Of a stretch of 64,000 bases of DNA, positions 41,897 through 49,682 are shown piece by piece. A program made the position numbers and the translations under genes. Position 1 is the stretch's first letter. The number at the start of each line of letters is the position of its first letter. A model generated the notes under the pieces. That model was given only the letters and a program-made list of their open reading frames with translations. It searched no databases and had not been told where the DNA came from. This DNA is from Sabulitectum sp036743055 (lineage in GTDB: Bacteria; Fermentibacterota; Fermentibacteria; Fermentibacterales; JCC-6): the NCBI GenBank assembly GCA_036743055.1, contig DAINQE010000006.1, forward strand, positions 1 through 64,000. The letters are read 5' to 3'.

Positions 41897-42042
41897 GAGT
41901 TTGAAAGCATCCAATACTGTTCAACGGAACGCTGTACCTGCTACATTCCAGTTCGTAAACTGTGAAACTGTGGAGTGCCTGTAATAGTTCTCCTGTAGTT
42001 CTCACCGATCTCCGGTGCCGGGGATACTGATACTGGAGCGGT

Positions 42043-42330
42043 CTATTTCGTTATGACCACCAGCCTGGAATCGCTCTGATCCCCGGCCCTGCCGCTGAGG
42101 AGGTAGACGCCTGCCGGAAGGGCCGTAAGGTCCATGGTGACCTCTCCCTGCCCAGGCTCTGCGATTGCCCGTTCCACTGTTCTCCCGGCTGCGTCGCAGA
42201 GGGTCAGTTCCGTTTCCCCTGAAGCCGACAGCACTATGGTGAGTGCTGATGACGCCGGCACCGGTCCCACGGAGCTGAACACGGAACCGGATGATCTCTG
42301 CTGCAGACTGGATTCGGAATGTGAAGGAGT
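42043..42330 (-). pseudogene. Orphan sorting-domain fragment
   Basis: On the minus strand about 95 codons are open and end at a TAG (42043), but no start codon with a ribosome-binding site exists; a TGA lies just upstream. The encoded sequence (VFSSVGPVPASSALTIVL, then LPAGVYLLSGRAGDQSDSRL) is nearly the same as the tail of the M28 peptidase at 43102-44637. It is therefore a detached 3' end of a secreted-protein gene, left by partial duplication or deletion. A short GTG-started product from 42282 would lack a signal peptide. It lies in the A/T-rich segment but is itself GC-rich. Confidence 0.75.
42049..42153. repeat. Copy A of duplicated sorting-domain DNA
   Basis: These 105 bases match 43108-43212 with a single mismatch; homology fades to moderate over the next 130 bases and over about 40 bases on the 3' side. 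Copy B is the 3' end of the M28 peptidase gene. Confidence 0.9.
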
Positions 42331-42534
42331 TCATAGGTACATCATGGCGATTGTCTTACCAGGTGGTCCTTACTCGGATTCTTTCTTCGATTCATATACT
42401 GCTTCTCAAGCAATATTAGTTTCTCAAGTAATGTTGACATTCATCGCGACACTGTCATATGAATGATCAGTCAATGAAAAGCATAGATTAGATTCGGTGC
42501 ATACTCGGATGAGACAGCTGGAAGAGGTATCAGA
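42283..42534 (+). promoter_or_regulatory. Promoter region of small lipoprotein gene
   Basis: TTGACA (42434-42439), an 18-base spacer and TATGAA (42458-42463) form a plausible promoter 71 bp before the ATG at 42535. Two 18-base direct repeats beginning TTCTCAAG (42403 and 42421) run up to and into the -35 element, a position typical of activator sites. The rest of the stretch holds no gene. Confidence 0.45.
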
Positions 42535-42996
42535 ATGAAATTTAGTACGTATATTATCGTTCTTAGTTTGCTGTTAAGTGGTTGTGTGTTTGATTCAGAC
42601 AAAACAGATCACTCCACAGCCAGGTATACGAAGACGCTTCCATTCATGCCGGCCCAGATATCTGATGAGGGTTTTTACGGTGACGATGTCATGTGGTTAG
42701 AATGGTTCGAGTACTCGGATGACGATTTCTATCTGGTCGAATCACCGGAGATGATTGACAGTGTATTCGTGTATGTACGCCCAAACGCGGACTTCTTATC
42801 TAATCTGTTTCCAGAAAACGGAATGCTGCTTATTCACGTAAGTGATCTGCCACATGGATGGTCTGCCAGCGAACACATTCTCACCCTGGAAGGTAACACT
42901 GTCATTCTTGACGAATACATCTCCACTTCAGACGAAGAGCAGTCAGGTGAGTGCGGTGCCTGCTTCAGCGTTATCGGACTTATCCCTGCTGATTAG
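42535..42996 (+). CDS. Small hypothetical lipoprotein
   Basis: This encodes 153 residues with a clear lipoprotein signal (MKFSTYIIVLSLLLSGC). The mature part is acidic and rich in aromatic residues (YGDDVMWLEWFEYSDDDF). It ends with a Cys-Gly-Ala-Cys pair near residue 142 that could form a disulfide or bind metal. No family is recognised. The gene is A/T-rich like the FG-GAP gene, and both probably came in together. It has its own promoter candidate and a weak ribosome-binding site. Confidence 0.72.
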   Translation: MKFSTYIIVLSLLLSGCVFDSDKTDHSTARYTKTLPFMPAQISDEGFYGDDVMWLEWFEYSDDDFYLVESPEMIDSVFVYVRPNADFLSNLFPENGMLLIHVSDLPHGWSASEHILTLEGNTVILDEYISTSDEEQSGECGACFSVIGLIPAD

Positions 42997-43039
42997 CTGA
43001 GTTGAGGATGTGCCGGTTTCTATAAATGATGCCCGCCAC

Positions 43040-43081
43040 TGCAGTTTAAAAGAGAACCCGGCACCGATTTCCAGTGCCGGG
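43040..43081 (-). terminator. Terminator after the M28 peptidase gene
   Basis: Arms at 43057-43064 and 43074-43081 pair perfectly (8 bp, 9-base loop). Read on the minus strand, the stem is followed by TTCTCTTTT, so it fits an intrinsic terminator 20 bp past the stop codon at 43102. Confidence 0.7.
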
Positions 43082-43101
43082 GATACTGTTTCAGGATCGG
43101 T

Positions 43102-44637
43102 CTAATTCGTTATGACCACCAGCCTGGAATCGCTCTGATCCCCGGCCCTGCCGCTGAGGAGGTAGACGCCTGCGGGAAGGGCCGTAAGGTCCATGGTGAC
43201 CTCTCCCTGCCCCGGTTCCGCAATTACCCTTTCTGCGGTTCTCCCGGCTGCGTCATAGAGGGTTATCTCAGCTGCGCCGGTACCCGCCAGAATCACATTG
43301 AGTACCGATGAGGCAGGCACGGGCCCCAGTGAGCTGAACACGGCGCCGGTGGTATCACCGGCCTCGATGCCCTCTCCCAGGGGGTCGGCGTAAACCGCCA
43401 CCGTTGCGATGGCCGCCTTCGCGCATTCGGTGCCGAAGGGGAAGAACTCCATGTAGTTGGCAAGCAGGTCGGTCTCCTGGTGATACCAGGGGTTCTCATC
43501 CACACCCTGCTCGATGCCCAGGAGGGCGGGGTAGCCCTGCTGCCAGAAGGAGGCGTGGTCACTGTAGGTTGTGCCCGGAGAATACTGAACGTTCAGTTCC
43601 AGTTCCGGCACATAGGTCGCGGTTATGGTCTCCATGTTCATGGCCAGTTCCTGGGAGAGGGTGTTGTAGGGCACGAAGAGCTGCCTGAGGGAATCTGGGG
43701 CGTAGAGGATCATGTCGAGGTTCATCACCGCGATGATAGAGTCTCCGTTGGCGGCGGCTTCCTGGGCATAGAAGTCGCTTCCGATGAGCCCCAGTTCCTC
43801 GGCTCCGAAGCACAGGTATCTTATGGTGTAGCGGAAGTTGTGGTCGGAGAGGATCCTGGCAGCCTCAACCACGGTGGCGGAACCGCTGCCGTTGTCGTCG
43901 GCTCCCGGGGCGGTCTCATAGGGGTTAGACATGGTGATGGAGTCCAGGTGGCCGCAGATGATCACGATCACATCGGGATCGATGAGCCCGGGCTGCTCGG
44001 CAATTACGTTCCAGCTGGTGTAGGGGTTTCCGTAGAAGGTGAAGTCGAACTCCTCCACCTGTGCGGTGAGTCCGTAGGAGATCAGCTTGTCCCTGGTCCA
44101 TGTGCATGAATTATAGAACTGATCGGTGACGCAGAGCCTGGTCTGGTAGTCCTCGTAGTGCTGTATGGTGGCTATCAGGGAATCCTGGTTCACCTGTTGT
44201 ACGATGTCGGTGACGAGGGGGTTGCTCAGGGGGGCTGGAAGGCCTGCTGCAGGCGCGGTTTCCCTGTATTCCCTCAGGGGCTGTACGAGGTGCACCCCGG
44301 GATAGGCCCTTATCTCGCCCTGGATGCCGGTGGTCCTCACCAGGGCGGTATTGCCCCTTATGAAGACAACCTCTCCCACCGATGCCGCTGAAGTTTCGTC
44401 TCCAGGTGTTCTCAGGTGGACCAGGGCGTAGTCGTCGAGGCTCCACTCTCCGGAATCCAGAACGGTGGTTTCACCATTGATCTGAGCCTGCTCACCGGCC
44501 AGCATGAACCAGTTCTCCGAAACGTGGTAAACGGAGGCGTCCTCAGGGATGTCAGTGTCCCGAAGGTCGCCCTCCACCAGCAGAAGGTCGGTGCCTGAGG
44601 AGACAAGGGCAAGTATCGCAAAGAGGGCAGTTATCAT
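43102..44637 (-). CDS. Secreted M28-family zinc peptidase with sorting tail
   Basis: This encodes 511 residues with an N-terminal signal peptide (MITALFAILALVSSG). A pro-like region of about 150 residues precedes the M28 di-zinc aminopeptidase domain. The visible metal ligands and catalytic residues are His/Asp in CGHLDS, Asp in APGADDNGSGSA, Glu-Glu in GAEELGLIGS, Asp in MNLDMI, and His in YSDHASFW. The last 85 residues form a sorting-like beta domain (YDAAGRTAERV, LPAGVYLLSGRAGDQSDSRL), suggesting type IX-type export to the surface. It is the last gene of the minus-strand group. DNA of the tail is duplicated at 42049. Confidence 0.9.
   Translation of the reverse strand: MITALFAILALVSSGTDLLLVEGDLRDTDIPEDASVYHVSENWFMLAGEQAQINGETTVLDSGEWSLDDYALVHLRTPGDETSAASVGEVVFIRGNTALVRTTGIQGEIRAYPGVHLVQPLREYRETAPAAGLPAPLSNPLVTDIVQQVNQDSLIATIQHYEDYQTRLCVTDQFYNSCTWTRDKLISYGLTAQVEEFDFTFYGNPYTSWNVIAEQPGLIDPDVIVIICGHLDSITMSNPYETAPGADDNGSGSATVVEAARILSDHNFRYTIRYLCFGAEELGLIGSDFYAQEAAANGDSIIAVMNLDMILYAPDSLRQLFVPYNTLSQELAMNMETITATYVPELELNVQYSPGTTYSDHASFWQQGYPALLGIEQGVDENPWYHQETDLLANYMEFFPFGTECAKAAIATVAVYADPLGEGIEAGDTTGAVFSSLGPVPASSVLNVILAGTGAAEITLYDAAGRTAERVIAEPGQGEVTMDLTALPAGVYLLSGRAGDQSDSRLVVITN
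43108..43212. repeat. Copy B of duplicated sorting-domain DNA
   Basis: This is the 3' end of the M28 peptidase gene; it matches 42049-42153 with one mismatch in 105 bases. Confidence 0.9.
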
Positions 44638-44688
44638 GATCTGCCTTTCGATTCGTGGGCGGGGATTTCGTACCTTTTCAGGGGAATA

Positions 44689-47600
44689 TTACTCCAGCGG
44701 CCTTGCCAGCACAACGACCCCTGCATCGGAAAGTACCTGGCCTGAGCAGTTGGCTTCGGCGTAAACGATATATCTGCCAACGGGATAACCGCTGCCCTGC
44801 CATGTGAGGACCAGGTGCTCCCCGGGGTATATGCCGTGGAACAGGGTCTCCAGCTCCATACCCCTGGTGTCGTATACCTTTACGGTAACATTGCAGGCCT
44901 GCATGGGGAGGCCTATCTCCACCGTGAGGGGAGTGTCCGGAGGGTTGAAGATAGCCGGGGTGAGGGTGAGGAAACGGGTGGACTGTGTTTCGCCTATGCT
45001 GTTGGCGGCTCCCGGGGTGCCTCCCTGTATGCAGGTTCCCCAGTTGCTCCGGAGGTAACCCGGGGCTTCTCCGGACCTTCTTTCCAGGCTCTCTCCGGGG
45101 CCGCCGCCCCAGGCTGAGAGGTAGGGCACCATATCCAGCGCCGTTCCCTGGGAAGCGAGGAAGAGGCTGTCTCCTCCGTTGTTCAGCGTGGGCCAGCTCT
45201 CCGGCTCCAGCACCGGACACTGGAGCTGACCCCACATGGCGGCGAAATCGTTCAGGTCTTCCGTGAGCACCGCGTAGCCCCCGGGCTCGATGATGCCCTG
45301 GGGAAGCAGAGCTTCGGTAGAAGGGTCGGAGAGGGTGAGTGAGGACAGCTCCACCGCATGGGCGGTGCCGTTGTGAAGTTCCACCCACTCGGGTTCGCTG
45401 TGGAAAAGCTCGTTGATGTAAACCGTGGGCTCCGGGTTCCATTCAGCCACGGCGTAATCGTTGGAGCCGTTCTGGTCCTGGGCGCAGGAGATGGAGGCGG
45501 TTACCGGAAGATCCTCTCCCTGGGACTGCCACTGGAGGGATACCAGCACGGTGTCCTGCAGCCCGGGCGGTACCGGGCTGAAGGTTCCCAGGGTTTCCTC
45601 ACCCGCGGCAATTGTGATGGTGAGCTGACCCTGGGAGACGGAGTCGGTTCCCTGGGATACCATTCCAGCGGTGATGGATGTGTTCGTTCCATCGGGCCCC
45701 ATGGGAGGGTGGAAGCATATGGGTACCGCAGCGTAGTCGACCCCCTGGGTGATGTTCTCGGGAGGACCTCCCGGGGTGGGGCCCCAGGGAGAGGAGTACC
45801 AGCTCGACTGGAGGTCGGGGAGGGCGGGGGAAAGCCTCTCCACGCTGAGATCGGTTCCCGGGTCGAAGGGGATGCCGTCGCCCGGGTCTTCCGGGGTTCC
45901 GTACTGGGAAACGGCGGTTGAGTCATGGAGGAGCATCAGGGGGTCGGTTCCAGAGAGGCCGTCGCCTATGGTGGTGTTGCCCGGGTGGAAGACAGGAGTT
46001 CCAGGGGGCAGGGAGTATGGCTGACCACCGCTCTCGTACTCGGGGTCGAGTATTACCGCATAGGTGCCCGGGGTGAGGAATGGCGAAGAGATCGCCAGGA
46101 TATCGTCTTCCGAATCGCCGTCGGAAAGTGTGAACCGGGTGAGGTCCGCCTGCCCGGGGCCCGGAAAGAAGACCTCGACGAACTCGTCGCAATCCTCATT
46201 GGTGGGGTTGCAGAGCACTTCGGTAATCACCGGCCACGCCGGGTACTCAGGGAGGAACTGAACCCACCTTGTGTCGTTGGATTCCATGGTGTCTTCCGGG
46301 CAGCTGACGGTTGCCGCAACGATGAAGATGCCGCTGTCTGGAAGGGCTGAAGGTATCTGGACGGCCTGGCTCTCTTCCGGGGAGAGGGTGACTGACTGCT
46401 GATGCAGCACTTCACCGACATCGGGGTTGGTGTTTCCGTTGAGGTCGGAGTAGAAGATGACCTCTCCCTGGGCCTGGAAGACCCCGCAGTTGGAGAAGCA
46501 CCCCGTTATGCTGCCGGCGGCGATGTACACGGTGTCGGTGGCCAGGTCGGCCCAGCCGGGGTTTTCTTCCACGGTGCCAGGGGTGCCCCCGGGGGGTGAA
46601 GCCTGCCAGTTGTACTCGGCATCGGGACCCAGGGGGATTATGCGCTGGATGGAATGGCCGTTCCCCGGATCGAAGGGTATTCCGTCGAGGCCGTCGTCGT
46701 CGCAGAGGAGGGGGTCGTCGTTGAGAATGGGGGTTCCAGCGGTGCTGAGAAGATGCTCCANNNNNNNNNNNNNNNNNNNNNNNNNNNNNNNNNNNNNNNN
46801 NNNNNNNNNNNNNNNNNNNNNNNNNNNNNNNNNNNNNNNNNNNNNNNNNNNNNNNNNNNNAGGAGGGGGTCGTCGTTGAGAATGGGGGTTCCAGCGGTGC
46901 TGAGAAGATGCTCCAGGGATGTTCCGCCGTGGCCGTACAGGAGAACGGGGTCGTCGGCGGTGAGGCCGTTGCCCAGGGTGGTGTTCCCTGGGGTGAAAAG
47001 GGGAGTTCCAGGGGGAATGGCCAGGCTGCCCTGGTATTCAGGGTCGATTATGAGCCCCGGGGTGTTCTGAAGGAGATAACCGCCGTTCTGGAATGGCAGT
47101 ATCTGATCCACTGCGTCGCCGTCGGTGAAGGAGCACCCCGCCAGGGGAAAGGCCCCGGGGCCCGTATAGAGCACCTCTATGAACTCTTCGGTGTCTTCAT
47201 TCAGGGGGTTGGCCATTACCTCGGTGATCACAGGGTTCACACCTCCGCCGGTGGAAAAATGCAGGCGTTCCTGCACCCCGGGAGCTATGCAGACCGCCGG
47301 ATACCAGCCCTGTTCCGGAGCCGCGAACAGCACCTGGATGGTGTCGCTGGAACCGGGCTGGAGCTGCTGGGCGGGGGTTGCCAGGAGCACCTCCCCGGCC
47401 TGTGCCGAGGAGTCTCCGTTGCAGTCGAGGTAGAGGATGACATCCCCTGAATCCGGGGATGCGGTGCCCCAGCAGCTCACCACGGCGCCGAAGGTGACCC
47501 CGGTGCCTGGGATGGGATCGGTGTGGCTTACGTAAAGTGAATCGATGGAGATCACGAAGGTGTCCGGCGGCTGGTCGGGGGGCGCCCCGGGGGTGGGGGC

Positions 47601-48167
47601 GCCCTGGAACCAGAAGCCCTCACCGTCCGGGGCTTCCAGCGGGTACCTGAAAAGGGTATTCCCCTCTCCCGGGTCGAAGGGGATGGAGTCGAGGCCGTCG
47701 TCGTCGCGGTCTTCCCAGTTCTCGGCATCCACAGGGGTGCCGAATGTGGAAGCGACATGTTCCGGACCGGTTCCACCGGAGAGGAACAGGGTGAGGGGAT
47801 CCGATGAGGCGGCGAGACCGTTGCAGACGGCGTTGTCGCCTGTGGTGAGGATCACCGTTCCAGGGGCGAACTCCAGCCAGGGGTCATTAACGTACCCCTC
47901 TTCCAGGAGCACGGCATAGCCGCCCGGGGGAATGTGCGTGGATTCGAGGACCACACCGCTGTGGGGGAAGGAGCCCGACCAGCCCGAAAGGTCATCCAGA
48001 GCGTCGCCGTCGGTAATGGTGAAGCCTGATACGTCGATGGTGTCGGCGGAGCCGTTGTGAAGCTCCACGAATTCCCCGGAGGTTTCGTCAGGAGGGTTGG
48101 AGCAGACCTCTGAAATGGAGAGGGAGCCTGTGAACAGCATGGCACATAGAAAAAGCGTTGCTTCCAT
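44689..48167 (-). CDS. Large secreted multi-lamin-tail-domain protein, split by assembly gap
   Basis: The gene reads from the ATG at 48167 (signal peptide MEATLFLCAMLFTGSLSI) to the stop at 44689. The N run breaks it on paper, but 55 bases repeat on both gap sides. Removing gap and duplicate gives one continuous frame of 1107 residues. Four lamin-tail domains are visible, beginning at ISEVCSNPPDETSGEFVEL, ITEVMANPLNEDTEEFIEV, ITEVLCNPTNEDCDEFVEV and INELFHSEPEWVELHNG. Beta-sandwich segments lie between (VSHTDPIPGTGVTFGAVVS). The tail (KVYDTRGMELETL, GYPVGRYIVYAEA) is FlgD/sorting-like. Such proteins are surface or extracellular; lamin-tail domains often accompany secreted enzymes, but no catalytic domain is seen. 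Confidence 0.85.
46706..46760. repeat. 55-bp contig-end duplicate, left side of gap
   Basis: This is identical to 46861-46915. A 55-base exact match at both contig ends is what a de Bruijn assembler with that word size leaves when it fails to join them. Confidence 0.92.
46761..46860. other. Assembly gap of 100 N
   Basis: One hundred unknown bases, a default scaffold length. The flanks overlap by 55 bases, so the true gap is probably negative and nothing is missing. Confidence 0.95.
46861..46915. repeat. 55-bp contig-end duplicate, right side of gap
   Basis: This is identical to 46706-46760 (see that entry). Within the gene it encodes the EHLLSTAGTPILNDDPL part of the second lamin-tail unit. 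Confidence 0.92.
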
Positions 48168-48486
48168 GCTTCATAGTTACCTCCGCCTCCTCCGTTTTTT
48201 CAAGGAGCTCGAGAGGCAGTGATCTCACAAGGGGCATCAGCGAGTCGGGGGTTCCGGAGTCCGGGGCAGCCGGGGAGAAGTCCACCACCATGTCGTAGAA
48301 GTCCCGGGGACCCCACAGAAGAACTTCGTCTGGGGAGGCCTCGAGACCTATCTCAGCGAAGAACATTCCCAGCTGAGCCGGTTCAGCCGCCTCCATGAGC
48401 GATTCTATCAGGGCCAGGGAGGAGTCCAGGTCAGCAGGCGGGGCTTCCACTAAGGGAAACCCCGCCAGAAGGCTGAGAAGGAGCAT
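48088..48486 (-). CDS. Small secreted protein of unknown function
   Basis: This encodes 132 residues. It starts 3 bp after the SIMPL gene stop, so it is probably translationally coupled; no strong ribosome-binding site is visible. The N-terminus is a signal peptide (MLLLSLLAGFPLVEA). The next 85 residues are acidic and helical (SSLALIESLMEAAEPAQLGM and on). The last 27 residues lie inside the 80-bp overlap with the lamin-tail gene, look like out-of-frame translation, and may add nothing. No family is recognised. It sits between two secreted-protein genes. Confidence 0.6.
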   Translation of the reverse strand: MLLLSLLAGFPLVEAPPADLDSSLALIESLMEAAEPAQLGMFFAEIGLEASPDEVLLWGPRDFYDMVVDFSPAAPDSGTPDSLMPLVRSLPLELLEKTEEAEVTMKHGSNAFSMCHAVHRLPLHFRGLLQPS

Positions 48487-48489
48487 GCT

Positions 48490-49221
48490 CTAGTCTATGG
48501 CGAAGGAGACCGAAACGTTCATGGTCACGCCGGTGTTCCCCGGGGAGATCGGGGGAGCGTCGTAATAGTATTCCCCGTTGCCGTAGTAGCCGTATCCGTA
48601 GGGGTCGTAGGAACCGTAATAATCGGTCCATTCGCTTACGCTCACCGGGTCGCCCAGGTCTATTCCAAGCCCTTCCGCCAGCTGCTCCGCGGTGGTCCTG
48701 GCGTTCTCCAGGGCCAGGGTCCTGGCCTCCGCCACCAGCTCGTCACGGTTGCTCACGGTGAACTGAATGCCTCCCACGGTGGTGGCGCCGCCGTCCACCA
48801 GCGCGGCGAGTACCTCTCCCGCCGTTTCAATGTCGCGAACATTGACAACGAAGGAGTGGGTGAGGTTGTAGACCTTCTCACCGGTGTACTCGTAGGTGTT
48901 GTAGTCGTACACGTCCTCCATGTAGATGCTGTAGCCAACGGTCTCGATGTCGTCCTCGCTTATGCCCAGGTCCACCGCGGCCTCTATGGCGGACTCGGCC
49001 ATTTCGGTGGCTTCCCTCACCGCGTCGCCGGGATCCTCGTCGGAAACATTGATGCTGAAGTTTATAACCGCCATGTCGGCTATTCCCGTTGCGGTGCCCA
49101 CTCCGGTAACACTGATGGACGGGGGATAGGGCTGATACTGTGATGACGCGGCTCCGCCGGCTCCGCCGTCGCAGCCAAGGGTCAGGACCAGAAGCACTGC
49201 CGCTGCAGCAATCGTTCTCAT
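48490..49221 (-). CDS. SIMPL-domain (DUF541) lipoprotein
   Basis: This encodes 243 residues from the ATG at 49221, which follows a GGAGAG site and opens a lipoprotein signal ending Leu-Thr-Leu-Gly-Cys; the longer frame upstream runs into yjbQ and is not credible. The SIMPL core is clear: ISVTGVGTATGIADMAVINF at the start, then SISMEDV-type strands, VNVRDIETAGEVLAALVDGG, and ALENARTTAEQLAEGLGIDLG. A Tyr/Gly-rich insert near residue 200 (YYGSYDPYGYGYYGNG) is unusual. SIMPL proteins form periplasmic or membrane-associated oligomers of poorly known role, some linked to oxidative stress. Confidence 0.87.
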   Translation of the reverse strand: MRTIAAAAVLLVLTLGCDGGAGGAASSQYQPYPPSISVTGVGTATGIADMAVINFSINVSDEDPGDAVREATEMAESAIEAAVDLGISEDDIETVGYSIYMEDVYDYNTYEYTGEKVYNLTHSFVVNVRDIETAGEVLAALVDGGATTVGGIQFTVSNRDELVAEARTLALENARTTAEQLAEGLGIDLGDPVSVSEWTDYYGSYDPYGYGYYGNGEYYYDAPPISPGNTGVTMNVSVSFAID

Positions 49222-49229
49222 CTCTCTCC

Positions 49230-49646
49230 TCACTCTCCGATAAGTTTTACAAGTACCCTTTTCCGTCTTCTTCCGTCGAACTCGCCGTAGAAGATCTGTT
49301 CCCATGGGCCCATGTCCAGCTTTCCGCCTGTTACCGCCACTACCACTTCCCTTCCCATTATCTGCCTCTTGTGGTGGGCATCTCCGTTGTCCTCTCCGGT
49401 GAGGTTGTGCCTGTACCTGCCGGGGTCGTGGGGAGCAAGCTCCTCCAGCCACCTCCTGTAGTCGCTGTGCAGGCCGGGCTCGTCATCGTTGATGAACACG
49501 CTGGCGGTGATGTGCATGGCGTTCACCAGGCACAGCCCTTCCTGTATACCACTGGCGAGCAGTTCTTCTTCCACCTGATCGGTGATATTGATGAAATCCA
49601 CCCTGGAGGGGGTGTCGAACCACAGGTATTTCGTGTGCGATCTCAT
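49230..49646 (-). CDS. yjbQ: YjbQ-family (UPF0047) protein
   Basis: This encodes 138 residues, the normal size. Family signs are the LVNAMHITASVFINDDE segment with the conserved His, HNLTGEDNGDAHHKRQIMG with three more His residues, and VTGGKLDMGPWEQIFYGEFDG. Known members form trimers with a His-rich metal-like site, and some can make thiamine phosphate as a side activity. It is upstream of the SIMPL gene by 8 bp, and 36 bp downstream of glgB. Confidence 0.93.
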   Translation of the reverse strand: MRSHTKYLWFDTPSRVDFINITDQVEEELLASGIQEGLCLVNAMHITASVFINDDEPGLHSDYRRWLEELAPHDPGRYRHNLTGEDNGDAHHKRQIMGREVVVAVTGGKLDMGPWEQIFYGEFDGRRRKRVLVKLIGE

Positions 49647-49682
49647 AAGCGCCTCCTTCGTGGAAGAAGTATACGCAAACCC

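Noticed and set aside
42002..42334. 110-residue minus-strand frame over the orphan sorting domain
   Set aside because: It reads the duplicated tail out of frame; the frame ending at 42043 carries the real homology.
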